In this document: positions 1 to 9,924 of the stretch, in pieces
Position numbering within the stretch: position 1 is the first letter of the stretch
How the letters are laid out: every line of letters begins with the position of its first letter
Assembly: GCF_028554725.1 (NCBI RefSeq)
Contig: NC_071668.1
Location: 73,091,719-73,155,718 of the forward strand
DNA length: 64,000 nt
Direction of reading: 5' to 3'
Source of the DNA: Zeugodacus cucurbitae
Lineage: Eukaryota; Arthropoda; Insecta; Diptera; Tephritidae
Position numbers and translations under genes: made by a program
The notes under the pieces: model-generated
What the model was told of the DNA's origin: nothing
Seen by the model: the letters and a program-made list of their open reading frames with translations, nothing else
Databases searched by the model: none

Positions 1-503
1 AATATCAGATAATCGGTGATTTCACGCAATAGTGGAAATGTATAATTCTCATAATTGCACAGTTCTTTCGTTTTATAATGCACCGGCGACGTAAGGACAA
101 TCCATAGAAAGCCACGTATGATTGTACAGTTATGTAATTGCTTGAGACTGTCACAATCGTTACGCACATCAATGCTACGACACTCACCGGGTTCGGTGCG
201 CCCATTTATAGCTGCAGTGACTGTGGGCAAACCGTTTCCGGTAAGCAAAAAGACCGCAGCGCTAAGGAACAAAATTAATAGGAACTTCTGGTTGGAGCAT
301 GCCGTAGGTGGTGGTGCATAAATGCTAATTGGCGACTCAGTGCTGTTGTTGTTGTTGTTGTGGCGCACATTTTTACATGCGCATTGTTGTTGTTTGTTTT
401 GATTTTTTGCAACTGATGGTAAGCAAAATTGTTGCTGCTGTCGCGTACGCGCCACTGCTGTTGTAGGCGTACGCTCTGTTGACAATGAACGCATAATTGT
501 CAT
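1..503 (-). CDS. Insulin-receptor-type L-domain protein, 5' part (InR or secreted-decoy-like), partial
   Basis: The minus strand is open from an ATG at 503 (a second in-frame ATG is at 494) to the window edge, giving 167 codons with no stop. Residues 1-70 are low complexity, with Gln runs and five Asn in a row. Residues ~73-90 are strongly hydrophobic (KFLLILFLSAAVFLLTGNG), reading as a signal or signal-anchor segment. From residue 108 comes CRSIDVRND, then LHNCTIIRGFLWIVL and FPLLREITDYLI. These match the start of the first receptor L domain of insulin receptors (C.SMDIRN, L.NC.VIEG, FP.L..ITDYLL). The long N-terminal extension before the hydrophobic segment recalls fly InR. The moderate match and the longer loop before FPLL also fit an InR-related secreted decoy, so I leave the symbol open. 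Family membership is the firm part; which paralogue is inference. A GGTGAGT at 183-189 resembles a donor, but the L-domain reading continues straight through it. Confidence 0.72.
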   Translation of the reverse strand, partial: MTIMRSLSTERTPTTAVARTRQQQQFCLPSVAKNQNKQQQCACKNVRHNNNNNSTESPISIYAPPPTACSNQKFLLILFLSAAVFLLTGNGLPTVTAAINGRTEPGECRSIDVRNDCDSLKQLHNCTIIRGFLWIVLTSPVHYKTKELCNYENYTFPLLREITDYLI

Positions 504-589
504 TCTTTGTAGGATCGTGTGCTGTGGCGTTTTATGTGCGTTTAATGGTAATTTGGGCAGTCTTTATTATATTTTTCTTATATCTTTGT

Positions 590-1593
590 ATTTTATTTTA
601 TTTTATTTTATTTTATTTTATTTTATTTTATTTTATTTTATTTTATTTTACTTTATTTTATTTTATTTTATTTTATTTTATTTTATTTTATTTTATTTTA
701 TTTTATTTTATTTTATTTTATTTTATTTTATTTTATTTTATTTTATTTTATTTTATTTTATTTTATTTTATTTTATTTTATTTTATTTTATTTAATTTAA
801 TTTAATTTAATTTAATTTAATTTAATTTAATTTAATTTAATTTAATTTAATTTAATTTAATTTAATTTAATTTAATTTAATTTAATTTAATTTAATTTAA
901 TTTAATTTAATTTAATTTAATTTAATTTAATTTAATTTAATTTAATTTAATTTAATTTAATTTAATTTAATTTTATTTTATTTTATTTTATTTTATTTTA
1001 TTTTATTTTATTTTATTTTATTTTATCTTATTTTATTTTATTTTATTTTATTTTATTTTATTTTATTTTATTTAATTTAATTTAATTTAATTTAATTTAA
1101 TTTAATTTAATTTAATTTAATTTAATTTAATTTAATTTAATTTAATTTAATTTAATTTAATTTAATTTAATTTAATTTAATTTAATTTAATTTAATTTAA
1201 TTTAATTTAATTTAATTTAATTTAATTTAATTTAATTTAATTTAATTTAATTTAATTTAATTTTATTTTATTTTATTTTATTTTATTTTATTTTATTTTA
1301 TTTTATTTTATTTTATTTTATCTTATTTTATTTTATTTTATTTTATTTTATTTTATTTTATTTTATTTTATTTTATTTTATTTTATTTTATTTTATTTTA
1401 TTTTATTTTATTTTATTTTATTTTATTTTATTTTATTTTATTTTATTTTATTTTATTTTATTTTATTTTATTTTATTTTATTTTATTTTATTTTATTTTA
1501 TTTTATTTTATTTTATTTTATTTTATTTTATTTTATTTTATTTTATTTTATTTTATTTTATTTTATTTTATTTATTTTATTTTATTTTATTTT
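590..1593. repeat. TTTTA/TTTAA pentanucleotide satellite in alternating blocks
   Basis: About 1 kb is an almost pure 5-bp tandem repeat. Blocks run TTTTA (590-790), TTTAA (791-970), TTTTA (971-1070), TTTAA (1071-1260) and TTTTA (1261-1593). A rare TCTTA variant appears at 1026 and again at 1321, in each case 55-60 bp after the end of a TTTAA block. This suggests a ~290 bp higher-order unit was duplicated. It sits just upstream of the receptor-like gene that ends at 503. The open frames through it, Phe/Ile/Leu/Tyr repeats, are artefacts of the repeat. Confidence 0.97.
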
Positions 1594-3060
1594 GAAGTTT
1601 CTCAACACTTTTTCACACACGTGCTGCACATTTCAATATCTTCACTTTTTACTTTTGTTTCTTTATTATAATTTTCTTTTATTTTTATTATTTCACCACT
1701 AACTGCAGTCAATTGCTCGTTAACTCTACATATTCACCTTTATTCGCGCTCATAAGCATGCGCACGTGATCATTTGCTCTGCTGAGCTCTTAAGATCCTG
1801 CTGCTCAGATTCACTTGATTTTACGTTAACGATTAAATGTTGTTGTTGTTTTATTTATTTAAATCGTTTTTTATATTTTTTATATCACCTTTGTTGTTAT
1901 TTGTTTTCACTCACTTAGACGACAGTTACCTTTTTGCATTGTATGTATGTATGTACGAGTATGCATGTAAGTGCACTTGACTTCTGCTTCCCTCCTTATT
2001 ATTGTCTTATATTGACTGCTGTCGCCGTTTGCCGTTTTGTCGTGAAAATTCGCAGTTAAGGTGCCAACTTACGTTTAATTAACATTACAATTTATGACGC
2101 CACATCGATCTCGATAGTATACGAATTTATGTTCGTCGCGCACATTTATAAGGACGTCCATACAGAATTGGCACGAAATAAGCGATGTTGTTGTTGTTAT
2201 TGTTGAGCGCAAAGAAATTTTGTGTTTTTTGCGAATAATTGGTTCCGTTTAGTAAAGTAAACAAGCACGACACGTAAAATACTTATGTATACATATATAG
2301 ACTTAAAAAAAAATACGAAAAAGCATACAAAGACATAAGAAAAAATTCTAAATTATTTGCAGAATTAAATTAAAATCGCAAAAATTAATATTTACTGTTG
2401 ATTGCGTGAAAAATTTTTAATGCTTTTAAATTTTTTGTATTATTTTATTTATTAATAATTTTTATTTTTTGAATTCTTTTTTCCATCATTTTATTTATAA
2501 AAATTTATTTTTAAAATTTTTTCTTTAATTTTTTATTCAGTTAAAAAACAATTATTGAAAATCTTTAGATTTTAATTATAATATTCACTTTCATTTACCA
2601 CTTAGATTTCACTCACAAACACGTGTTTTTCATTGCATTCTCACTGCGCACAATCCTTATTTTAAAAATTAATTTTTAAACAGAATTACATGTAACAGCA
2701 TCGACTATTTACAAATATTACGTTTCGAATTTCAAACAAAAGACAAACAAATTAATAAATTAAAACAATATCAATTAAAATATAGACGCCTAACAACACG
2801 ACAGACGTGGGTGAGTGTTAAAGGTTAAATGCGCCAATTGAGTACCCAGAGTATTTGCGGTTCAGTGCAAAATTATTTTATTATAGAAAAACAACAAGAA
2901 CAACACATTGAAACAGTTAAAAATATAATTTCCGTTGCTTTCATTTATTATTTTGTTACTTTGGCAGCACAATGAATCGCTTCAAGTTTGGCTTCACTTA
3001 GAGGAACAGGGGTACTCTGGCAACAGTAATCTTTTACTGTAGTTATTTCGCCTGAAACTT
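1594..3060. other. AT-rich non-coding DNA
   Basis: No coding exon or RNA gene is recognisable. The stretch contains GTT triplet runs (around 1850 and 2190), a TATG microsatellite near 1945 and A/T-rich tracts from 2280 to 2700. It may hold upstream regulatory sequence of the receptor-like gene at the left edge, but nothing specific is visible. Confidence 0.6.
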
Positions 3061-3089
3061 CGGTTTATTTAAAAAAAAAAATATTTTAC

Positions 3090-3660
3090 GGAAAAAATTT
3101 TAGAGAAAAACTGCACTCAGATTTTTATAAAAAAATGTAAAATAGGTGTCGCCCACTTTTAGGTTAAAAACCATATTTCAGGAACAACTCGACCGATTTC
3201 AATGCAATTCGGTAAATAATATATTTTTGATATCCAGATAATAATGATGGAAAATTGGCGAAATCGATTAACAACCACGCCCACTTCCTGTATAACGCAA
3301 TTTGGAATTCAATCTGATTCGTTCACTTTGGAGTTTATAAAACTTTACACACACACACTGCATTTATTAATATTCTATCTGGGAATTCAAAAAAGATATT
3401 TTTCTTATATTATAATCTTACTCAAGATCCAATATATCTAATATTAAGTTTTCAAAAATCCGGTGGAGTTTTTACCGTATACTATATCGGTTCATATGTC
3501 AGATATTTAGCAAAATTTAGTGAACGCTTAAACTTGGATATAATGTAGCTTGGTGGCAAAAATAGTTGAAATCGTTTCAGGAATTAAATGGTTTAGTATT
3601 AAAATATCCCCTAAACTCTGAGAAAAATATATGTTTGTTGATATGGGTTTGGAATGAGGT
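3090..3660 (-). repeat. Dispersed repeat family A, reverse-oriented fragment
   Basis: The text around 3148-3345 (the phrases GTCGCCCACTT, CGACCGATTTCAATG, ACCACGCCCACTTCC) matches the reverse-oriented fragments of the same family at 15100-15350. The part from 3535 to 3590 matches 32018-32065. Both ends are eroded. It abuts a copy in the opposite orientation starting near 3663. Confidence 0.6.
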
Positions 3661-3662
3661 TA

Positions 3663-4750
3663 TTGATAACAAGTAAGGAAATGCTAAGTTCGGGTGCAAC
3701 CGAACATTTTATACTCTCGCAATTTATTTAGAGATTTACCTATATTTTCGGTGAAAAATTACCATTAGGCACTGAGTTCTTTATGTTTGTATAAGAGGGG
3801 CCTTGAAAAGTCATGGTTCGATTTTGACAATTTTTCCACAAGTAATGTCACAGCTCAAATACAGTATTTGTGTAAAGTTTTATTTCGCTATCTTTATCGT
3901 TTCCTTATGTATACATTATAAAGTGAACGAATCAGAAGAATTCAAAATTGAGTTATGTGGGAAGTAGGCGTAGTTGTGAACCGATTTCGCCCATATCATC
4001 AGGGTGTCAAGAAAGTGTTATATACCGAATTTCATTGAAATCTGTTGAGTAGTTCTTGAGATATGATTTTTGACCCATAAGTGGGCGACGTCACGCCCAT
4101 TTCTCATTTTGTAAAAAAATCTCAGTGCAGCTTCCTTCTGCCATTTCTTATGTAAAATTTGGTGTTTCTGACGTTTTTCGTTAGTGAGTTAACCCACTTT
4201 TAGTAATTTTCAACCTAACCTTTGTATGGGAGGTGGGCGTGGTTATTATCCGATTTCTTTCATTTTTGGACTGTATAAGGAAATGGCTAAAATAAACGAC
4301 TGCAGAAAGTTTGGTTTATATAGCTTTATTGGTTTGCGAGTTATATACAAAAACCCTATTTGGGGGCGGGGTCACGCCCACTTTTCCAAAAAAATTACAT
4401 CCAAATGTGCCCCTCCCTAATGGGATCCTATGTTCCATGAAATTGTATAGGTTTTCGGTTTCCACCATTTTGTGGGCGTGGCAGTGGACCGATTTTGCCC
4501 ATTTTCGAAAGCAACCTCCTCAGGGTGCCAATGAACATGTGTTCCAAGTTTCATTGAGATATCTTAATTTTTACTCAAGTTACACGGACAGACGGACGGA
4601 CAGACATCCGGATTTCAAATCCACTCGTCATCCTGATCATTTATATATATATAACCCCATATCTAACTCTTATATTTCTTGGTGACACAAACAACCGTTA
4701 TGTGAACAAAACTATTATACTCTGTGCAACAGGTTGCGAGAGTATAAAAA
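3663..4750 (+). repeat. Dispersed repeat family A, near full-length copy
   Basis: The copy opens with AAGTAAGGAAATGCTAAG, a short hairpin (TTCGG, GTGCAA, CCGAA) and TATACTCTCGCAA. It closes with TTGCGAGAGTATA at 4733-4745, the inverted complement of that opening motif. The interior carries repeated phrases of the type 'ACGCCCACTTTTCC' and a GACGGACGGACAGAC stretch near 4588. There is no convincing ORF, so it is a non-autonomous element of unknown class. Other copies or fragments lie at 3090-3660, 14590-15490, 30752-31067 and 31620-32217. Confidence 0.75.
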
Positions 4751-4895
4751 AATCACATCAAATTATAAGCAATTATAATAAGTTACAAGATTTTTGTTGT
4801 TATTCGTATAATTCGAACTTTCTCTACATTTGTACAAGCAGTATCGCTGAAGCTCAGTGATTAATTGAGGATTACACGGGATCTCACATTCCATG

Positions 4896-5230
4896 TTATA
4901 TTTTCCTTGGTTTTTGATAGAATTCTTCTAGTATTTCATCAACTGACAGATCAATATCCCTATGAATATTCATTGATGCTAGACCAAGAAGCCTATCTTG
5001 ACCTGCCGTATTTCGTAAATAGGTTTTAATTCTCTTGAAACTTGAAAAACTTCCTTCCGGTGATGCTATTGAAACAGGCAATAACGCCAATATGCGTAAA
5101 CTCTTGAAAACATTCCCGAAAGACGTTTTTTTCACTGCTTCTAAAGCTTCAGAGCATTCCGAAAATGCTTCCTTGAAGTTCGCTGTTTCCACATTTTCAC
5201 CTCCGCAAGAATGTTTTGTTCTGAACAGTT
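4896..5230 (-). mobile_element. hAT-type transposase, C-terminal dimerisation fragment
   Basis: A 98-codon minus-strand frame contains LRILALLPVSIASPEGSFSS, FKRIKTYLRNTAGQDRL and SMNIHRDIDLSVDEILEEF. This is the signature of the hAT C-terminal dimerisation region as found in ZMYM1-like transposases (LP.S.A..ERSFS.LK.IK.YLR). The Glu-Arg normally seen in SAERSFS is Glu-Gly here. Only the C-terminus is left; the catalytic core and terminal repeats are absent, so this is a dead relic. Confidence 0.8.
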
Positions 5231-8200
5231 GATCACCCTTTCATAAAAATAAAATATTTCTTGACCATTTTTAGCGTCAAATTCGTATTTTGGGAATAAT
5301 ACAAAAAAAAAAAAAAAAACAAAACAAAACGTGTCCTATAATAACTGAATTTTCACAAGGGAACAACTATATTAAAAATACGATGAATAATAAAACTTTT
5401 CGTAACCCACCCCAAAAAAATTTTTTCTGGATCCGCCACTGGTTTAGACCAATTTATAACCTCAAGTTATTCTGGAGAAAAGCAAATAAATCGAATTTAT
5501 CACTTTCAGGCTTTATAAAACATATATTTCAGTGTATTATAAGTCTAAGTTGATATTTTGATACGAAATCGAAGAATGAACCAATCTCCGGAATCAACTT
5601 TTTCTCGAAGCCCTCTACGGTCGGCGATGATTATAAAAACTTGTAATGTATTGCAGATGTGAAAATGTAATTTAAAATTTATTTGAAGTTCTAGGCTATT
5701 CTAACACTTTATTTAAATATTAAAAAAATGTTCATCACTTTGAAATATCATGCACTCATATAACACTTTTAGGATTTTTTTTATTTTTTTTTTCTATAAA
5801 ATATATAGATTTTTTAGTCTCGAAAAGCACAATTCACTTAACATTTTTTAAATCCCGATTGTTATAAAAAATCTATCGTACGATAAGGATTATATTTCGT
5901 CCGAATTGTTTTCACTTTTTTCAATTAATTATTACTAAAACTCAATGAAACTATTTTACAAAATTTATTATACCAATTTGCGTTTAAATTAGTAATTTTC
6001 ACAATTTTTTTCTTCTTAAAACATTTATATTTATTTTTTTTTTTATTTTAAACTATATATACCTATTATTTAGGCAATTAATCGAACACATTTGACAGAT
6101 ATAGTCTTATATTCACTATATCCGTTTTCTTTCCGTTTCCTGTATTAATTTTTAAGCACACTTTGTCGATTCGAAAAAAAAAAACAATATTCGATCTTCT
6201 ACCGAGCACGTACAAAAGTCGACTGTGCCAGATTGTCTGGCGCTGACGTATGTGAAGGCGCACACGATAGACAACAACTCGAACTCACATATAAAAAGCA
6301 ATAAGTAATGTGTCAGAAAAAATGTGAGTGTACTTTGGAAGTGCAAGTGAACTATACCTATATACTTACATACTTTTATTCATAAGAAAACCTTTAGGAA
6401 TAACTGGAAGAGATGTGTCTAATATCTTACATAACATATAACTAAAGTTTTTCACCACAATATTACAGGCAAAATTATCTGTTTATTCTAGAATGTAAAT
6501 AATGAAACTCAAGATGATAAACAGCTACTAATCTTCTGATCCACCTAGAATGTCCCTACTTAATTATGATCATGATTCTGAAGGGCTTAGAGCTTGATAC
6601 TTTGGAGACAGCTATGATTTTTATTGAATTTTCATACCATTTGGTAGAGCAGTAATCAACGAGTCTCGATCTATCTGTTCTACCTATAGTGTTGGTCTGT
6701 AAACACATCCTTTTCTATAAAGAACAAGAATGAACTTGAGCATCATGATTGTTAGTCCTCGAAAGCGACCAGAGGTAAAAGCTTACTAAAACAAGTCTAA
6801 AATATATTTTACTTGGAACTGGTTGGCCAAACTCTTCAAATTCAGATAAATGGAAAACTCAAACTGTATTTAGTATCATTCATAAAAAAGTTTCTTTGCC
6901 TACCGGGTACTTGATTATATTATTTGACTTTTTCCTCATTTTGACGAAAGGCAGTTAATACAAATTTATATATGTATATATACCTTTTGACTTGTGTTCG
7001 CACGCACCACCACTTAAATATGTACAACTACAATTGTCGTTCATAATGTCGATCACTTGTTGATCGATATTGAATAGTAGCTACGAGTCTATTGTTTAAC
7101 GTGTGTCATGACACGAACGGCAATGTCTTTCCTAAAAGAAAATTTATATCACAGTACTAATAGTGTTTGTGGCGACTGACCGTTAAGGTCATCGATTGGG
7201 TTGAGTTCTGCCACACCTCCTTCTTTTTTATTTGATTAATTTAGATTTTCTTTATATACTCTCTAACAGTTGCGCTGAGTGCGTCAAGTTTCATGTTTAT
7301 TTCGATTCTTGAATAGTTTGTGTGATTTGTTGTTTGATTTCTTAAAGAATTTGATTGAGTGTATTCAATTATGTCAATGAAGATCTCTTCTACTTATAGT
7401 GTTGTCTGTCAACACAATTTTTTCTTCTATCCATCAACAGATACTTCAATAAATATCATATGAGTCCATTTTTTTAAGTAATGCTTGTCTAGTGTTTAAA
7501 CTTTAAAGTCTTTGTTGGAATTCACAGAACCGTTTGGAAGACAGATCTTCCGTTGAATTACAATGTTATCGCAGTGCACACATAACATAACACCGCTTAC
7601 TCTAGAGCATGCCACTCAGCAAAGATCTAACTTTGGACTCCATTAAAATTATATGAGACTATAAGGAAAGCCTCACGATAGATCAGTGATCTAATATTGG
7701 TATTAATTGCGGTTTATAATTTGTTTACTCATTGCTGTATCTGTGACCACAGTCTTCTCATTCCACAATGCAATATTTTTCTCAATACATGTATGTACAT
7801 ATGTAGATAACCACGATATTGAACCATAAAAAACTTATGCATAATTACACAGCCATACATACATACATATGCCAATTTCATGACTAAATGCTTTAGAAAC
7901 AGAATCACCTGCATAGCAACACAGCTGATCTGCACGTCACTTTCGGTTCTCCGATCATATGTTTGCCGGTCATCTGCAACATCATCCAAACAGCTGCTCT
8001 CAAAAACGTTTAGTGGCAAGAAAAAACATGTATTTAATGTCTTCCACCACAATGGTAATAAAAACAAACAAAGAAGAACTCGAACACATTTGATGGGCGT
8101 AAATATGTTTGCTTTAGTGTGGACATACCACCTTTGGAAAAAAGGACCGACAAGTATTAGCACATATGGAGTATTTGGGGAACTAATATGCATTTCACTT

Positions 8201-8685
8201 TCATCTCATCTTCTTTTTTACTTCTTTCAATGTTAACCCAGTTAATACTAATGTTAAAACTTGAACGATTATGAGTTTGTTTGTTATTTGAATGAGCTTA
8301 TTCGTTTTTTTATGTATGCTGTCTTCGGAAGGTGATGAATAACCTCTTTAGAAAAAATAATTAGTTTTTCAAGCAGCTTACCTTAGCCTTGTAGATGGTA
8401 TCCCTATGAGCTTACAAATTTCTATAAAGTTTGAACTAAACAGTTTGTCGTTAGGTAAGCCAATCTATTTACTTTAGCAAAACTAATTTTTAAAGAATTC
8501 AAAGCTCTGGTTGTAAGTTATAAGGAAATTATAGAATCCGAAACTACTAAACCAAGAACAATGATAATTCCGTTAGATCTTTTATAAAATCCACTATCGT
8601 GTCTATGTAACCCAAATAGACCCTGATTTTTTTCGTTTTATCCGGACAAAGACTGCAGGTTAACAGTCAAATTTATTTATTCCCA
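5231..8685. other. AT-rich intergenic stretch, no supported gene
   Basis: The sequence has A/T tracts (5300-6060) and otherwise unique-looking DNA. Around 7880-8236 both strands happen to be open (118 and 154 codons), but neither product has a recognisable domain or plausible composition. No tRNA or splice-consistent exon series was found. Confidence 0.5.
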
Positions 8686-8689
8686 AAAA

Positions 8690-9300
8690 AGAGACTTCGT
8701 GTAAGCTCGCCAAACGCTGGACAACAGCCAACACCTGTGCAGCTATGAAGACTTTCTGATCCGCGGTGAACCGAAAACGGGCCTTCCAGCTGCTTTCTCT
8801 TTGGAAGTTGATCTCACAACAGCCAGCACCTGTGCAGCTATGAAGACTTTCTGATCCGCGGTGAACCGAAAACGGTCTTTCCAGCTGCTTTATCTTTGGA
8901 AGTTGATCTCACTGCAAACGTTGGTGTGGTTATTGGACATTGTTCAATAGGTACACTTCCGGTGAGGTTAGGGATCCAGCCAGACACTAGTTGCCAAAGC
9001 TGTTTGAAGGAAGGCGAAGACCAATCATCCAAGCACTTTCCTACAATGTCCAGCATTCACCAGACTAAAGTTAAAACACCTCTGTAGGTACAATTCCGCG
9101 TACCTCTACATCTTAAGACATCAAGCGACTTAAGAACCATTTAATAGGGTTCAAGCGTTTTTTCGAAACGTCTTTTAATCCGTTAGGAGTATTTGGGAGC
9201 CACAAAGGACAGTTGTAGCTGTCGAAGTGAGATGCTCTGTAGTCGTGGAGTTCTACACCTTGACTTAACCCACTCTATAAATTCTGTAAGTTATTTAGAG
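8690..9300 (+). mobile_element. LINE 3' fragment (RNase H C-terminal region), copy 1
   Basis: The fragment encodes GVVIGHCSIGTLPVRLGIQP followed by a Cys-x2-Cys (TSCQSCLKEGED). This is the pattern (GHCPIG.HAVRLGI..D..CRSC) that follows the RNase H domain in several non-LTR retrotransposons. Its nucleotide text, including a 3' tail of ~200 bp, realigns to 27615-28060, so the two loci are copies of one family. The copy is broken by stops and contains a 95 bp tandem duplication (8722-8816 and 8817-8911). Confidence 0.65.
8722..8911. repeat. 95 bp direct tandem duplication within the LINE fragment
   Basis: The unit starting CAACAGCC at 8722 is repeated from 8817 with only a few mismatches (for example CCAACACC/CCAGCACC and GGGCC/GGTCT). 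The homologous copy near 27630 has one unit, so the duplication is specific to this locus. Confidence 0.85.
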
Positions 9301-9725
9301 ACGACCTAAAGCTCACTTCCGCTTATAGATTATCTAAAAAGCGGAAGAGTAGACGTGAATTTATTTATTTATGTATTTATATATATTTCTTCTTAAAATT
9401 AATGTGTTTTCATAAAAGGCATCTTCCAAAGACATATTTATGCATTAAAAGATACAACAGTATTTCTTTTTTCTGTATAAATAAATACTTTATTTTTAAC
9501 TACTTTCTGTAGAAATAGACGCGCCAACACAAACTTAGGTACACACACCGGGCATACTGGACTAACAACCAACCAAGAAACGCTTCACTAGCGTCGAGTT
9601 CAAAGATCAATTATGACAATTAAAGTATTTTTATCATTCGTAATTTGTTCAATGCGACACAATTCTCTTTTTGGACAAATTGAAAGAAAGACAAAAAATA
9701 AAACCAAATACTTTTCCACAAACAA

Positions 9726-9731
9726 TTTATT
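9726..9731 (-). promoter_or_regulatory. Candidate poly(A) signal of the protease homologue
   Basis: TTTATT on the plus strand reads AATAAA in the gene's direction, about 195 bp after its stop codon. Further AATAAA-like sites lie downstream, so the true cleavage site is uncertain. Confidence 0.35.
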
Positions 9732-9924
9732 GGTACAAATATTTTACAATACACTGTATGTATACGTATAAATAATGTATACTTAATAGCAATAATGACT
9801 TAAAAATTAAAATAAATAAAAATATGAAATTATAAACACAAAATCACATAAAGGATCGTCACTTAAGCAATACGAACATTTTTTAATATATTTTTTTTTT
9901 AATATACAACGCATTAGTCAACTT

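Noticed and set aside
183..189. GGTGAGT as a splice donor ending exon 1 of the receptor-like gene
   Set aside because: Reading straight through gives the conserved CRSIDVRND L-domain start; splicing here would remove it.
497..805. Open frames of 92-102 codons through the pentamer satellite
   Set aside because: They are periodic translations of TTTTA repeats (Phe-Ile-Leu-Phe-Tyr), with no biological signal.
7729..8236. Overlapping 154-codon (minus) and 118-codon (plus) frames
   Set aside because: Neither product has a domain, signal or plausible composition; the segment is probably open by chance.
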